A stretch of DNA of 64,000 nucleotides. It comes from Sacculina carcini. Its lineage: Eukaryota > Arthropoda > Thecostraca > Sacculinidae. The notes beneath the pieces were generated by a model, which did not search any database, was not told the DNA's origin, and saw nothing but the letters and a program-made list of their open reading frames with translations. Both the position numbers and the translations under genes were made by a program. The stretch spans positions 5,289,362-5,353,361 of the forward strand of contig OU696572.1 in the NCBI GenBank assembly GCA_916048095.2. The letters run 5' to 3'. Of this stretch, positions 34,255 to 44,754 are shown in pieces; the first letter of the stretch is position 1; every line of letters starts with the position of its first letter.

Positions 34255-34560
34255 TGTTCCGAGAAACTTTGCTATCAATAAGCGGGAGGTTCGTGGCAAG
34301 AATATCGGTGGGAAAAAATTTCATTGGGCAAATTTTATTATCCAATAGCTCCTGTCCAACCACCAATAAATGGTTACCAGATATCAGCCATGTGTTGTGC
34401 CATGCATTCTGGGAAGGTGACCCACTCTAATTCGACTTGTGTCCTTGTTGTGCCATAACGTGGAGAGAGTTGGTTATGCGGTGACATCGAGCTGTACGGG
34501 ACACACCTGAGTTCATAAGCTTTGGCTTCTTCCCGTGTAGCAAGCTGTTATTTAGGTCTC
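34255..34560 (+). mobile_element. tRNA-Val SINE, old degraded copy
   Basis: The body from ATTTCATTGGGC to CTTCTTCCCGTGTAGCA matches the SINE at 57306-57715 throughout, at perhaps 80% identity. Shared landmarks include TTGTG(C)CATGCATTCTGGG and GAGAG(A)GT(T)GGTT. The tRNA-like head is badly eroded (AAGCGGGAGGTTCGTGG remains). It lies just after the LINE 1 tail. Confidence 0.7.
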
Positions 34561-34572
34561 TAACCATTAACA

Positions 34573-34818
34573 CAGCCATGCAAATTTAAACCATGCACTT
34601 ATTTTCTTGTCATTCATCTTTCTGACAAATCCATGATCATGCACAAGTGCACGAATCTGTGGTTCATCAATCACCCACTTCCTTGATCTTTTCGAAACAC
34701 AAACTAGGGGAGTCTCACGCATGGATCATTTCTTCTGTGCCCAGTTATTGTCTCGAGTTTTACTGTTTCACATGCACTGATAGCAGGGGTACTTCGTAAA
34801 TCCTTTTAAGTGACCTAG
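34573..34818 (-). pseudogene. Middle fragment of the same minus-strand repeat gene (GFTKYPCYQC)
   Basis: On the minus strand the frame reads LGHLKGFTKYPCYQCM, stop, NSKTRDNNWAQKK, stop, SMRETPLV, ending near KWVIDEP. The motif GFTKY-C-x2-C followed by an aromatic-acidic stretch precedes the SDEQGERFHQD segment in the related arthropod repeat proteins as I remember them. Both stops are TGA, the first where a Trp would fit. With 29374-29571 it marks an ancestral element split by LINE 1 and the SINE. The plus-strand side ends at 34818, right at the duplicated LINE 1 piece. Confidence 0.5.
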
Positions 34819-34824
34819 ACAAGG

Positions 34825-35011
34825 GAAACAACGAAATCCTCAAAAGAATTTCAGAAGTACAAAACGAAAATGGAGAGAAAGGAATACTGAATGGAATTAG
34901 AGACGAACTTAAGTCAATCGGAGTGAATGCAAGAAATACGGAAAACGCAGACAAAATGAGTATTTGAGAAACGATAAGAAAGTGGGACACACAAATGTGG
35001 AAGGAAGAAGT
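34825..35011 (+). repeat. 187-bp exact copy of LINE 1 ORF2 at the LINE 2 5' junction
   Basis: Positions 34825-35011 equal 32753-32939 base for base by my reading, including the nonsense TGA. The copy joins LINE 2 coding sequence directly, without spacer. Confidence 0.9.
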
Positions 35012-36654
35012 TTACTGAGCTCAAAATCAATCCAACAGAGAAGGCAGAGTTGCTTATGGATTACTTCAATACCAAGCAATGTCAAGGGTCCATTCCGTCT
35101 GACGATTCATCTGTCCTCGCCCCGAAAATCAAAGGCATTGCCTTCCGATCAAAAGAAGTGGCGAATCTCATGAAAGACCTTGATGCCCACGGAGGAACAG
35201 ACCCTCTGAATATGTTTCCGCTATTTTTCAAGAACACGGCAGATACTCTAGCTCCGAAGCTCAGTGCTCTTTTCAGGCGCTTGATGAAGACTGGTTCGTT
35301 TCCATCATGTTGGCGGGTTGCGAATATCACGCCCATACCAAAAGGAACCAATTCAGCTGATGTTGCAAACTACCGGCCAATATCAATTACGCCGATTCTG
35401 TCCAAAATATTCGAGCACTTGATATCTTCCAGACTGTCCAAGTACCTGGAGAGCAACAATCTGCTGTCGGAAAACCAATTTGCATACCGCAAAAAACTCA
35501 GCACGACTGACGCTCTGCTTACTATCACGCATGAGCTCCAGCAAGTGCTAGACAAAGGCAGTGAAGCCTGGATTGTGCAGTTGGATTTCTCGGCAGCATT
35601 TGACCGTGTGAGCCACCAGGGCTTGTTGCAAAAACTGAGAAAGATTGGAGTCGGCGGCCGTTTGCTAAGTATTTTGCATCAATTTCTATCCAATCGCGTA
35701 CAACGTGTTGCCATCGATGGAGCATACAGTGGCTGGCAGAGCATTGCGTCCGGTGTCCCGCAGGGAAGTGTGTTGGGTCCTATTTTGTTCAACATTTACA
35801 CCGCTGACCTGTACACAACCACACGCAACCCTGTATATGGATATGCTGATGATATCACCTTGATGGCTGTAATTTCATCTCCTTCGGACAGACCACAGGT
35901 GCGTCAAACGGTCAACGACGATCTCAGCAGCGTCCTGAAGTGGTGTGAGAGGTGGAATATGATGCTGAACACTTCGAAATCTAAATGCTTGTTGGTTTCT
36001 AGGTCACGTACCGTTCAGCCTTCACATGGAGCTATCCTCATAAATGACGCCCAACTCAACGTGTGTGATGAGCTCAAAATATTGGGAGTACATGTAGACT
36101 CAAAGCTCACGTTTGAGAGTCACATTCGGAAGCTAGTTTGTTCGGCATCGCGGAAACTGGGAATTATAAGAAAGGCATATCGGATGTTCGGTAGCAGCAC
36201 AATCTCAAAAAGTTGTTTTCGCTGTTTCATTTTGCCAATTCTGGAGTACTGCGCCCCCGTGTGGTCTTCTGCTGCGGATTGTCACCTCAATCTCATCAAC
36301 AGAGTTGTTAGAACTTGCAAGTTCCTCTGTGGTGACTTGGTTCTTGGTGATCTTTGCCATCGTCGAAAGGTCAGCAGTGTGTGCATGCTGTACAAGATCA
36401 AGCACAACGACCATCATCCGATGAGCAAGTCAATTCCTGATGATTTCGTGGCAGCAAGAAGCACACGGTTTACATCCAAACAGCATTCCCAGTGCATGGC
36501 TCCAATTCGTTGTCGTACAAAACAGTTCCAACGTTGCTTTCTTCCTGCCACTGTGTCTACTTGGAACACGTTGAAGGAGGAGGCTTTCTTGCAGAGCAAT
36601 TTGAACAAATTCAAGGCCAAAGTAAATGAAATGCTACTGAAAGAGCGGAATTGA
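35011..36654 (+). CDS. LINE 2 ORF2: reverse transcriptase (5'-truncated, open)
   Basis: The frame enters from the junction at 35011 (FTELKINPTEKAELL) and runs 547 codons without a stop; the first ATG at 35050 is not a natural start. RT blocks in order: NYRPISITPILSKIFEHL, FAYRKKLSTTDALL, QLDFSAAFDRVSH (first Asp), SGVPQGSVLGPILF, YADDITL (catalytic pair, 35842-35853), MLNTSKSKC, and LKILGVHVDSKLTFESHI. The C-terminal region ends VNEMLLKERN. This layout fits the Jockey/CR1/L2 group. The apurinic endonuclease and ORF1 are missing, so the copy cannot move alone. Its 3' UTR continues to about 37400. A relative lies on the minus strand at 56240-59020 with the same 3' UTR. Confidence 0.88.
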   Translation, partial: FTELKINPTEKAELLMDYFNTKQCQGSIPSDDSSVLAPKIKGIAFRSKEVANLMKDLDAHGGTDPLNMFPLFFKNTADTLAPKLSALFRRLMKTGSFPSCWRVANITPIPKGTNSADVANYRPISITPILSKIFEHLISSRLSKYLESNNLLSENQFAYRKKLSTTDALLTITHELQQVLDKGSEAWIVQLDFSAAFDRVSHQGLLQKLRKIGVGGRLLSILHQFLSNRVQRVAIDGAYSGWQSIASGVPQGSVLGPILFNIYTADLYTTTRNPVYGYADDITLMAVISSPSDRPQVRQTVNDDLSSVLKWCERWNMMLNTSKSKCLLVSRSRTVQPSHGAILINDAQLNVCDELKILGVHVDSKLTFESHIRKLVCSASRKLGIIRKAYRMFGSSTISKSCFRCFILPILEYCAPVWSSAADCHLNLINRVVRTCKFLCGDLVLGDLCHRRKVSSVCMLYKIKHNDHHPMSKSIPDDFVAARSTRFTSKQHSQCMAPIRCRTKQFQRCFLPATVSTWNTLKEEAFLQSNLNKFKAKVNEMLLKERN

Positions 36655-37400
36655 CTGTTGAGTCTTATTAATTGTATATTTATTCATATTTATTGTTATT
36701 TATTCATGCTTATTGTTATTTATTTTCTATTTATTTATATTTATTCCTATTCTACTCTCTATTTATTACTATTTATCATTGGTTGTTGTTATTTATTAAA
36801 TTATACTTTTACTCAGTGTTGGCTGTTGTTGTCTATTGAATCATATTTATTGTTGTTGCTGTTTATTGAGTCATATTTATTGTTGTTGTTGTTTATTGAA
36901 TCATATTTATTGTTGTTGCTGTTTATTGAATCATATTTATTGTTGTTGTTGTTTATTGAATCATATTTATTGGTGTTATTGTTTATTGAATCATATTTAT
37001 TTGTGTTGTTGTTACTTATTGAATCATATTTATATTTATTGTTGGATGTTTCTTTTTTGAATCATATGTATTGTTCTTGATTGTTATTTATTACTTATTT
37101 ATTAATATTTATTCTTATTTATTGATGGCTGTTTTTTAATGAATCACATATTTATTGTTGATTGTTATTATTTATTGAGGAACGTGGGCGGAGTGACATT
37201 ATGGATTGTTATCGGATGATGGTTTATTATTTATTGTTATTTATTTATTATTTTCTTTCCAACTCTCTTTCTAGACTTATTTCTCTTCGAACTCTCTTTC
37301 TCTCTTAATCTTTTGGGCGCTTCCGGTACATGGGGCCACCTTAGGGTGGTAATAGTGCTTGCACTCTTCCCATGCTACTGGATTTGCCTGTAATTAATAA
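36655..37400 (+). mobile_element. LINE 2 3' UTR and tail
   Basis: TTATTTATT-rich DNA holding a 30-bp minisatellite, then GGAACGTGGGCGGAGTGACA (37188-37207), GGGCGCTTCCGGTACATGG and CTACTGGATTTGCCTG, ending in a (TAA)n tail near 37393-37413. The same landmarks appear in reverse at 56245-56470. Confidence 0.8.
36841..37023 (+). repeat. 30-bp minisatellite, six units
   Basis: Units TCATATTTATTGTTGTTGNT plus GTTTATTGAA; five are exactly 30 bp and the last is 33 bp. Frames across it are low-complexity translations. Confidence 0.95.
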
Positions 37401-37512
37401 TAATAATAATAATAGAATGAAATAGACTATTTTGAGGTCCACACAAATTGTCCAGTTTTGCTCGTGTTAATTTATTAGGCCAATCACAGTTTTTAATCAC
37501 ATGGGGAGTACA

Positions 37513-37567
37513 CACTCTCACACACACACACACACACACACACACCCAAACACACACACACACACAA

Positions 37568-37617
<50 letters not shown>
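37513..37617. repeat. (CA)n microsatellite
   Basis: A long CA tract with occasional CAAA and CCC interruptions. Frames on both strands here are artefacts of the repeat. Confidence 0.95.
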
Positions 37618-37618
<1 letters not shown>

Positions 37619-38005
37619 CCGTCGCAGGCCATGCACAATTTGCAAACACAATCGTACATGCAAATCCCCGCACAAACATAAGCACACTAACATGTTCACA
37701 TACTCACTGACACAGTATCTCACTCTCTCTCACCTTAACCGTCGCACAACCATATCTTGAAACATTTCAGCAGCAAAGCACTTGCCGATTAGCCAGTATA
37801 AGCATCGCAGGTAATATACCAATGTGACAACAATGGAAAAACTGGGGCGTGCCACTGAATGAAAAACTCTAAATTGCATTAAAACTGGATCCTGCAGAGC
37901 TAAAACGAGTTTAGATTCGGATTCAGCAGACCAAAATACGTAGGAATGTATGAACAAATATTATGCAGCAGAAAACTCCAAAAAATGTATTCCCCTGTGT
38001 TTTAC

Positions 38006-38047
38006 TTTCATTTAACAGATCAATTACAATTGATCTGTTGAATGAAA
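38006..38047. repeat. 42-bp hairpin sequence
   Basis: Two 20-base arms, 38006-38025 and 38028-38047, with one mismatch and a 2-base centre. The arm starts TTTCATT and ends GATCAATT. The rest of 37414-39207 is AT-rich intron with no gene that I can see. Confidence 0.85.
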
Positions 38048-39207
38048 TGAAACATATTATAATCGACGTAGTTCATTTCTGGGAGGAAAAAGGTAATGTG
38101 TGAAAAATAATAAAAAGTATGTCACCTGTTGTTGTTTTTAAAATAGTTTGAGTTTTTAGCAGAAAAAACGTTTCCCAAACCCTCCTTTCTTACATAATGA
38201 TTAACTCAATAATTGAATGCATAGCTGTACTGTTCATATAACTGCCGCACAGTGCAGTGCAAACAATGATATTAGGTCTTTCAGACACATTATAACCATT
38301 ATATTGTACATATTTAATGATAATTCAATTTGATAGGGTCACTAATAGCATGAATAACTCATGTGTTGATAAATATAATTTATTTAACATCCCCAATATA
38401 TCATTTCCATAATTTGAATGCTTTACATGACTCTTCAAAAAACCAAAAAACGTGTCTTTTTGGTCGAGGTATATTTATAATAAAAAACATGTTTTCTTTT
38501 AAATGTCGCACCTCTAGTCGCGACCCAATATTGGGCTGCCATGACACTTTATTGGGTCGCTAAGGGTTTGTATAAAATATTTATATTGCTAAAAATATAG
38601 TTCAATAATATACCGAAATATATATAACATATGATGAATAGTCTTATCATTCTAAGCAGACCATGGCTAAATTATAACGCCAAAGTTGAAAATGTATTTG
38701 GTGTGTTTATATATTTTTGTGTCAAGTCCAGAATATGAAGTTTTCCATACGATATTTTCTCTATGTTAGATTTTTTTGTTTTGTTTTTATTCTTTTACTG
38801 CCATCTTTCAATTTTGCGTTGCGGGTCCGTATGTGTGTGCATGAGTATGTTTGTTTGTTTGTGTGTATGTGCGTCTGTGCGTTTGAGTGTGTGTTGTCCG
38901 CATGTTTGTTTTCCCTAAGCGGCGTGTCATATCTATTTGATTTATAATTCGCTCCAATATTTGTATTTTCGTGTGTGTGTTACAACGTGCGCTATACAAA
39001 TTAATGTCAATGAATGAATGAATAAATGTAAGTGTTTATGTATGTATACATAATATATGTATTGCATATACATATGTCGCGATTCTAAATTCGTGCAAAC
39101 TTTCGCGTCGCTGCCAAAAAATTATAAATAATCGCAATATGACAACATACTATGAACTTGAATACCAATTAGACGAGTAACAGTGTGTTTTATTATATCC
39201 ATTTCAG

Positions 39208-39267
39208 CGTGCACCAAGCAATGCAGTCCAGGATTGTCCTGCCAAATTCAACAGGTGTGCGTGCCAG
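39208..39267 (+). CDS. Host gene exon: short four-cysteine module
   Basis: Sixty nucleotides lie between a good acceptor (TATATCCATTTCAG) and the donor CCAG|GTATGA. With phase 1 at both ends it encodes CTKQCSPGLSCQIQQVCVP, with four Cys spaced C-x3-C-x5-C-x5-C. The codon split over the entry junction would give Ala after the exon at 27376-27502. An alternative donor 12 nt earlier (ACAG|GTGTGC) would also be phase 1 but would lose the last Cys. The module looks like an extracellular disulfide-bonded unit. I cannot name the domain family with confidence. Together with the neighbouring exons it extends a frame free of stops. Confidence 0.6.
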
Positions 39268-39837
39268 GTATGAAGCGCTTGATTTGTTGATTTTTGCCAT
39301 ATTTCATTGTGGGATATTTATTGTCTTATCTTACTTATATCACCCAGTAGGGAATTTATTCAAAGGTGAATTTAGGCGATACATATTACAGCCGTTTTCA
39401 AATATGCAAGCCTGATGTGTATCTTTAAAATAATTTCATTAATATCAATTTATAAAGTAGCCATACTATTGTTTCCGAAAAGAATGGATTTAGTAAAAAA
39501 ATATTTACGTTTGATATAATTTTTCCAGTAATTTCCATAAAACCTTATATAGGTTGATTTTCATACAAGTTCTGATTTCACTTATTTTGATCTGATTATT
39601 TGTTGTCAAAATGCTATATCATTGGTTACATATTATATTCGTTATTTTGCAGTGTCTCGGTAAAATTGCGCGTAAGTGGTGACTGATTTTACTGTTACTT
39701 TTCCGTGACTTAACCGCCAATACTTCTGATACTTAATCGTCGATTATATGGATGAAGTCAAACACTTCGTTTGTCATCAAACCGTTTTGATATTGTTTTT
39801 TTGGAATTGTCATTTTCACACCACTTTTGTTGACTAG

Positions 39838-39924
39838 ATGAAACGTGCGCTAATAAGCGAGTGCCGTGCAACCCACGCACTACAAGATGCGAGGATACAG
39901 CTAATGGACCGGTTTGTGTCAAAG
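39838..39924 (+). CDS. Host gene exon: four-cysteine repeat module (copy 1)
   Basis: Eighty-seven nucleotides lie between a pyrimidine-rich acceptor (CACTTTTGTTGACTAG) and donor AAAG|GTCAGT, phase 1 at both ends. The peptide begins DETCANKRVPC, continues RTTRCEDTANGP and ends VCVK. The exon at 55419-55505 has the same length, phase and donor hexamer. Its peptide shares ETC-x-NKR, RCEDT, GP-x-CVK. The Cys pattern C-x6-C-x6-C-x8-C with a final GP-x-CV resembles the follistatin N-terminal (FOLN) or EGF-like half-domains of secreted matrix proteins; that assignment is tentative. Phase-1 symmetric exons are the usual units of extracellular exon shuffling. Confidence 0.7.
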
Positions 39925-41271
39925 GTCAGTTCCATCATCCGCCGTCGTTAATTTGGCGGGTTATTAGATTTTCATTTAAACCTTGAGTGAAAGAAGTAGA
40001 GACTATTCCAAACCTGTATTGCATAACATTCTATGCCGACAGTTTTGCTGCTGTAAATATATTCAATTAATCGCCAGCCTTGTATATTCGCTTATCGGTG
40101 TTGGTAATTACTCCACTAGTTGTTGACAGTATCGTGTCAAGTTGAGCTTAATTGAGATTAGGCTGATCCCGGTGAACCGATGCCAAGTCACTCGCGTGCC
40201 ACACGACACTTCATTTTAAACCCGTTCGTTAATTGGAATTGGGCGAGGCGTAACACGATGATCTCCCTGGTTTAACTGATTAAAATTTATTTCAACTACG
40301 GCTTGGATTGTTTCGTATCGCGAGCTAACATAAATGTTCGATGTGATAATTGCACCGTGGTCTGTTCGTGGTCAGAATCGCAGCTCGGATTCCGTGGCTC
40401 CATTTGTTAGAATTATTTATTACAAGCAAATTCTGTGGAATGTGAGAGAGCAGGCAACATTACCATAATTATCATAATCAAGTTATTTTGACTTGATTAT
40501 GAAAAACATACTTTACTGCATGCTTCATGAGTTTCAACTATCACCTCACTGGCGACAAGGCTGACATTTGGATGCGCTAATAAGATGAGCTCAATGTTTC
40601 GCTAAATATCACCAATTTTAAGTACTAAAATGTATAAACGTACAAGTAATAGTATTAAAATTTAAACACTGACATCACTCCTTAACATAAAACTTTGGTA
40701 GTTTCACGCTTTTGTTTCTACCTAATGTATTTTGAGCATTCGCGGTTGCGTTAAGATTGTGTTTCACATGATTATCGAGTCTGTCGCACTGATGCCTGAT
40801 AATGACATTCAAATATACAATATAATTTTACAGACTCACTCGATGTTAATTATCTTAATCGTTCCAAGTTCTAAATGGATTTTGAAGATAAAACATAATC
40901 TGCTCATTATTACATACATAAAGATAATTATAGTCAAGTGCTGTTGATATAACTAGTTGTTCTATGGTTGCTCGAAAAGTATAAAAATTCAAGTATAATT
41001 ATATTGCATAAATGCACCTGTCTATATCAGAGTGCTACGTCTATATTACATTATTCTTGGCGTTTTATGTTTTGAGTATGGAGTAGAAAATGCCAAAATA
41101 TGTTGTCGAAATCACCCAAATATGCTATTCAATTTTAATATAATGCGTGAATTTGGGACTATTTCGTGGATTATTTACATTGTAAGCATGTATTCAGCGA
41201 CATTTTATTGGGAAGCCGCCCTTAGAGAAGCAAATTTTTCGTAGTACATGGCGAAAGTTTGACCTTGGTGC
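39925..41271 (+). other. Intron, unique AT-rich DNA
   Basis: No transposon landmark or gene recognised. A small hairpin (40473-40483 with 40491-40501, 11-bp stem) is present. Confidence 0.5.
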
Positions 41272-41448
41272 ATTAGCAGCGCCAGGATTTTCCGGTAGTG
41301 GGCTAAGAAAAAATATGCGGGGATTTGGTGAAACACTAGAAACTACAATATATATGTTAATGGTAGGGATTTTTGGGGGGACTCAGAAAGGCTTGGCACA
41401 TTTGGGGGGAGGGCTTCAACTCCTTCAAACCCCCTCTAGGCGCCGTCA
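41272..41448. mobile_element. Possible degraded hAT MITE
   Basis: It ends CCCCCTCTAGGCGCCGTCACTG-like and contains GGGCTTCAACTCCTTCAAA, resembling the right end of the MITE at 25943-26185 (GGGCTTCAGCCCCTTGAG). The left end (near GCAGCGCCAGGATTTTCC) is a poor match and no target duplication is clear. Confidence 0.4.
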
Positions 41449-42046
41449 CTGTAGCGGTGCCATTTTGTCCTTTTGCTTTGAGGCGCAGTAATTTCATGAT
41501 TCGATTCCGCATATATATTTGCATTTGATGATTATAGTATGCAACCGATTTGTTGTGGGTCTAGGCTAAATGTGTAAGGATTCAAGAACATTACATTGAG
41601 CTAATTTATAAAAAACGCTCAAAACGCGCAAAAACGTTTCTATATTTTTCATAGATTTAAGGTTAGGTTAGGTTAAGCGTTCAAAATGTAATGTGCTGCC
41701 TTTGCAGGAAGCGAGGAACTGGAAGAAATTCGTTAAATCAAATTTTCTCAATCTAATGTTTTATAATCCTTACACATTTAGCCTCAACCTTTGTTGTACC
41801 GCTTGAGCTGCGACCTCTGACCAGAAGACAAGGTTTTCTCCCATGCGACGCAAAACATATCTTCCCATCAGAGTTATTTTTTGGGAAATTTTCGATGTAT
41901 GTAGAATCCTACCTTTTCAAAAACCAATGGCACGTGTACCTTGCTTGGAGCGATTTGATCTACATAGCGAGTTATTGCAGACCCTCTGAATCCCGTTGTC
42001 ACGCTGTCACGCTACTTAAACCACGCCCACAATCCATATGGTAGTT

Positions 42047-42140
42047 CAGTGGTTCTTAACCTTTTTCTTCCCGTGGCCCCCATAAACACAATGTGAGTCC
42101 TTGTGGCCCCCAGAAACCGTCAGTGACCACCCAGAAGTCC
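42047..42140 (+). mobile_element. hAT MITE end fragment
   Basis: CAGTGGTTCTTAACCTTTTT is a characteristic hAT MITE start, and the CCTTGTGGCCCC phrase follows twice. The opposite end is not seen before the Gypsy sequence begins. Confidence 0.5.
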
Positions 42141-42289
42141 TTGTGGCCCCATACACACATGGATTGTCGCGACGCGACTTCTCCATAGGATTAGCTCATG
42201 CACGCCGGTTACTATTTCCACCGACAACCGAAACAACGACACAACCGGAACCACGATTGAAATTTACAACATCGACAATAAGAGTTGTG

Positions 42290-42722
42290 GTGATTGTGAG
42301 TTGTGGTGAGCCACACTCGTGTGTGTGTGAATTGTCATATGTGCATATTGTATATATTGTTCATGCCGGTGTCATGTTGCTAACTCAAGTGAGTGCTTGC
42401 CTGTGTGAAGTTTGTGTGGGGTGTATCAAGGTCGGAGGCTTGTGTTGACTCTATGGTGCCTTTGGCTAAGTTCAGGTCAGCGTTAACTGCTTGTGTATGT
42501 GAATATGTGCGTGTGTGTATGGTAGGCTTGTATGCGTGTCTGTCAATGAGTTTTCAAGTCACTTCCTTGTAACTATGGCCTATTGGTATGTATGCGTGTG
42601 TGTAGATGAATAAATATGTGTGCGACCGATTATAATCCCTCTTTTTTTGGTTGTGTCGCTGAGTGTGACCAGTGAATATATTGTGATTCTGCCGGCTACA
42701 GTTGGTCTAAGACGACACTTCA
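42290..42722 (+). repeat. Probable Gypsy 2 5' LTR and primer-binding site (42724)
   Basis: The sequence ends ACGACACTTCA, followed by C and TGGTGCCCCGAGTGCAC, a plausible primer-binding site starting with TGG. The gag start is at 42791. The left border is uncertain because no 3' LTR survives for comparison. GT-rich content is like that of other Gypsy LTRs here. Confidence 0.4.
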
Positions 42723-42790
42723 CTGGTGCCCCGAGTGCACTCAAGGTTTTTATCATCTCCAAGTAATATCCACTCGTGCGATAAGGTAAG

Positions 42791-43490
42791 ATGGACAGGG
42801 ACACTTCAGAGAGTAACCCGTTTTTATCTGCACATGTGGGGATAAAACCACCAGTTCTTATGCCCACATCGGTACTGGGGTGGACTTCAATTATGGAAGC
42901 ACAATTTCGATTGGCAAAAATATATTCAACGGAGACACAGTTCTTTCATGCAGTTGCTGCTCTTCCTCCTGAGGTGGTCTCAAAAGTGGACCCTGATATT
43001 CTAGATGCGCATGATTATGCTCGACTCAAGGTGTCTCTGCTAAGTATGTACACCAAGTCAAAATCGGAGTACATAGAGGAGCTGCTGTCACAAGTGACAC
43101 TTACTGGTCGACCATCAGTAGCACTAGCTGAATTGAAACGCACGGCGTTCAGTGCTGGTGCTGGCGAAGAAATTGTGCGGCACCGATTCTTGAAAAGTCT
43201 TCCCACATCGATTGTGTCTGCGCTGGGAGCTCAAAGGGACATCAAGTCGGACCAATTGGGCGCCTTGGCGGATGAGCTGGTGCCCATTGTGCAAGCACAG
43301 CCGTGTATGACAGTGGGTGAGCCGGCACAGCACTGCAGCTCGAGTCGGCGTGCGCCCTACAGAGGTAAGGTCGCTATGCCGCTTGGATTGCGCCCATATC
43401 GAGAGCATCAAAGATCGTGCGTATGCCGAGCACACATATACTATGGCGACGCCGCCCGAGTGTGTAAACCCTGGTGCAGATGGCCATCAA
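42791..43490 (+). pseudogene. Gypsy 2 Gag (capsid and nucleocapsid)
   Basis: From ATG 42791 the frame has a capsid-like region: WTSIMEAQFRLAKI, FFHAVAALPPEVVSKV, YARLKVSLLSMYTKS, then RFLKSLPTSI. This is the pattern of Gypsy Gag in metazoan elements whose capsid packs genomic RNA. Near 43418-43480 a Cys/His set (CVCRAH, GDAARVC, KPWC) looks like the C-x3-H...C...C metal knuckle found at the Gag-Pol border. The frame runs on to 43633 but there no longer matches Gag. The protease follows in another frame, as with programmed frameshifting or decay. Leader and putative primer site lie just upstream. Confidence 0.7.
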
Positions 43491-43559
43491 AAAGACGAGA
43501 TATACGAATTAAGCTTTCATCTCGCGGCGTGTCACGTGCACCAACGACATCGCGCTCAC

Positions 43560-43997
43560 TTCTGCCATCAGAAATGTCGGAAACTGAGTGGGCAGGCATC
43601 GGTTCATGCGACTACGGGCCTGCCACTTCTTAAAGTCGAAGCAAAGTTGGGTGAACTGAGATTCAATTTAATAATTGACACAGGTGCTGGCGTCTCTATT
43701 GTCTCAAGTAAACTCATCGGCTGGTGTATGCAGCCGACTACAGTGACGCTTATGTCAGCCAGAGGTGCACCCATAACGGTTTATGGCGAAGTTCAAAAGA
43801 AAGTTCATGTCCACGGCTTGAGACGTGCACTTCCATGGACTTTTGTCGTCGCCGACGTCACCGCTCCATTGTTGGGCAAAGATTTCCTGTCACATTATAA
43901 ACTGATAGTGGATTGTGGAGGAAAATGCATCCGCGATTCTGCCACAAATCTTCGAGCGCCTGACAGGTTGGTCCCTGCTCATCTTGTTTCGTTGTAA
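43560..43997 (+). pseudogene. Gypsy 2 protease
   Basis: A separate frame gives an aspartic protease: LGELRFNLIIDTGAGVSIVS with catalytic DTG (about 43678), then a flap-like stretch, and ADVTAPLLGKDFLSHYKLIV with the conserved LLG. The enzyme would cut Gag-Pol. The frame reaches upstream to 43317, but that part is the shadow of gag. It ends at TAA 43995-43997 before the reverse transcriptase resumes in the gag frame, so pol is broken here. Confidence 0.75.
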
Positions 43998-44014
43998 ACG
44001 ACACAACGAATATA

Positions 44015-44752
44015 GTGGACCCTGCGCGCAAGTTGTTGGAAGAATTTCTTGACCTTGCTGCTCCTAAACAGTGCACGACAAATAACATGGTTCATGTGAA
44101 ACACATCATAGACACTGACAATGCCCAGGCAGTGAAAGCAGCTCGACGACGTTTTTCGCCTGAAATCAGAGCAGAAATCAACTCATTGCTGAAGTCCGGT
44201 GTAGTTCGGCCATCTGACTCTCCTTGGTCCTCACCAGTCCATCTGGTCGCAAAGCAGTCTGAAGGCTGGCGATTAACTGGAGACTATCGGGCTTCGAACG
44301 CTGTGTCAATAAGAGACAACTAACCAATTCCTCATATACATGATTGCACAGCTCGACTCAGGGGAGCGACCGGTTTTTCAAAATTGGATATATTGCGTGC
44401 CTACCACCAAGTTCCAGTGGCACCACAAGATGTTAAAAAACTGCCATTATGACTCCTGCTGGATTATATGAGTATTTATTCATGCCATTTGGACTGCGCG
44501 ACGCGCCCGGAGCATTTCAGCGGTACATTGACGACATTTTCAGAAACATCGATTTCGTATTCATCTATATTTATTACATTCTCGTGTTTTCGGAAAATGC
44601 TGATCAACACTTGCGCCATCTTCGACTGGTGTTTGAAATTCTGCAGAAAAACACGCTCAGAATACAGCTCAGCAAATGTGTCTTCATGACCAGTCAGTTG
44701 GATTTTCTAGACTAAGAAATTTCGGCCGCGGGCATCTCAGCATCACCGAGAA
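44015..44752 (+). pseudogene. Gypsy 2 reverse transcriptase, catalytic pair lost
   Basis: RT blocks: VVRPSDSPWSSPVHLVAK, WRLTGDYRASNAV, FSKLDILRAYHQVPV, YEYLFMPFGLRDAPGAFQ, FVFIYIYYILVFSEN and LSKCVF. A TAA at 44321 replaces an expected Tyr, a frameshift falls in an A-run near 44436, and a second TAA sits at 44713. The catalytic YIDD box reads Y-I-Y-Y (44566-44577): both aspartates became Tyr, each by one G-to-T change. This copy could not synthesise cDNA. Confidence 0.85.
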
Positions 44753-44754
44753 AA

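Noticed and set aside
36658..37080. 140-codon hydrophobic frame after LINE 2
   Set aside because: It is the 30-bp minisatellite and TTATT-rich 3' UTR read as protein.
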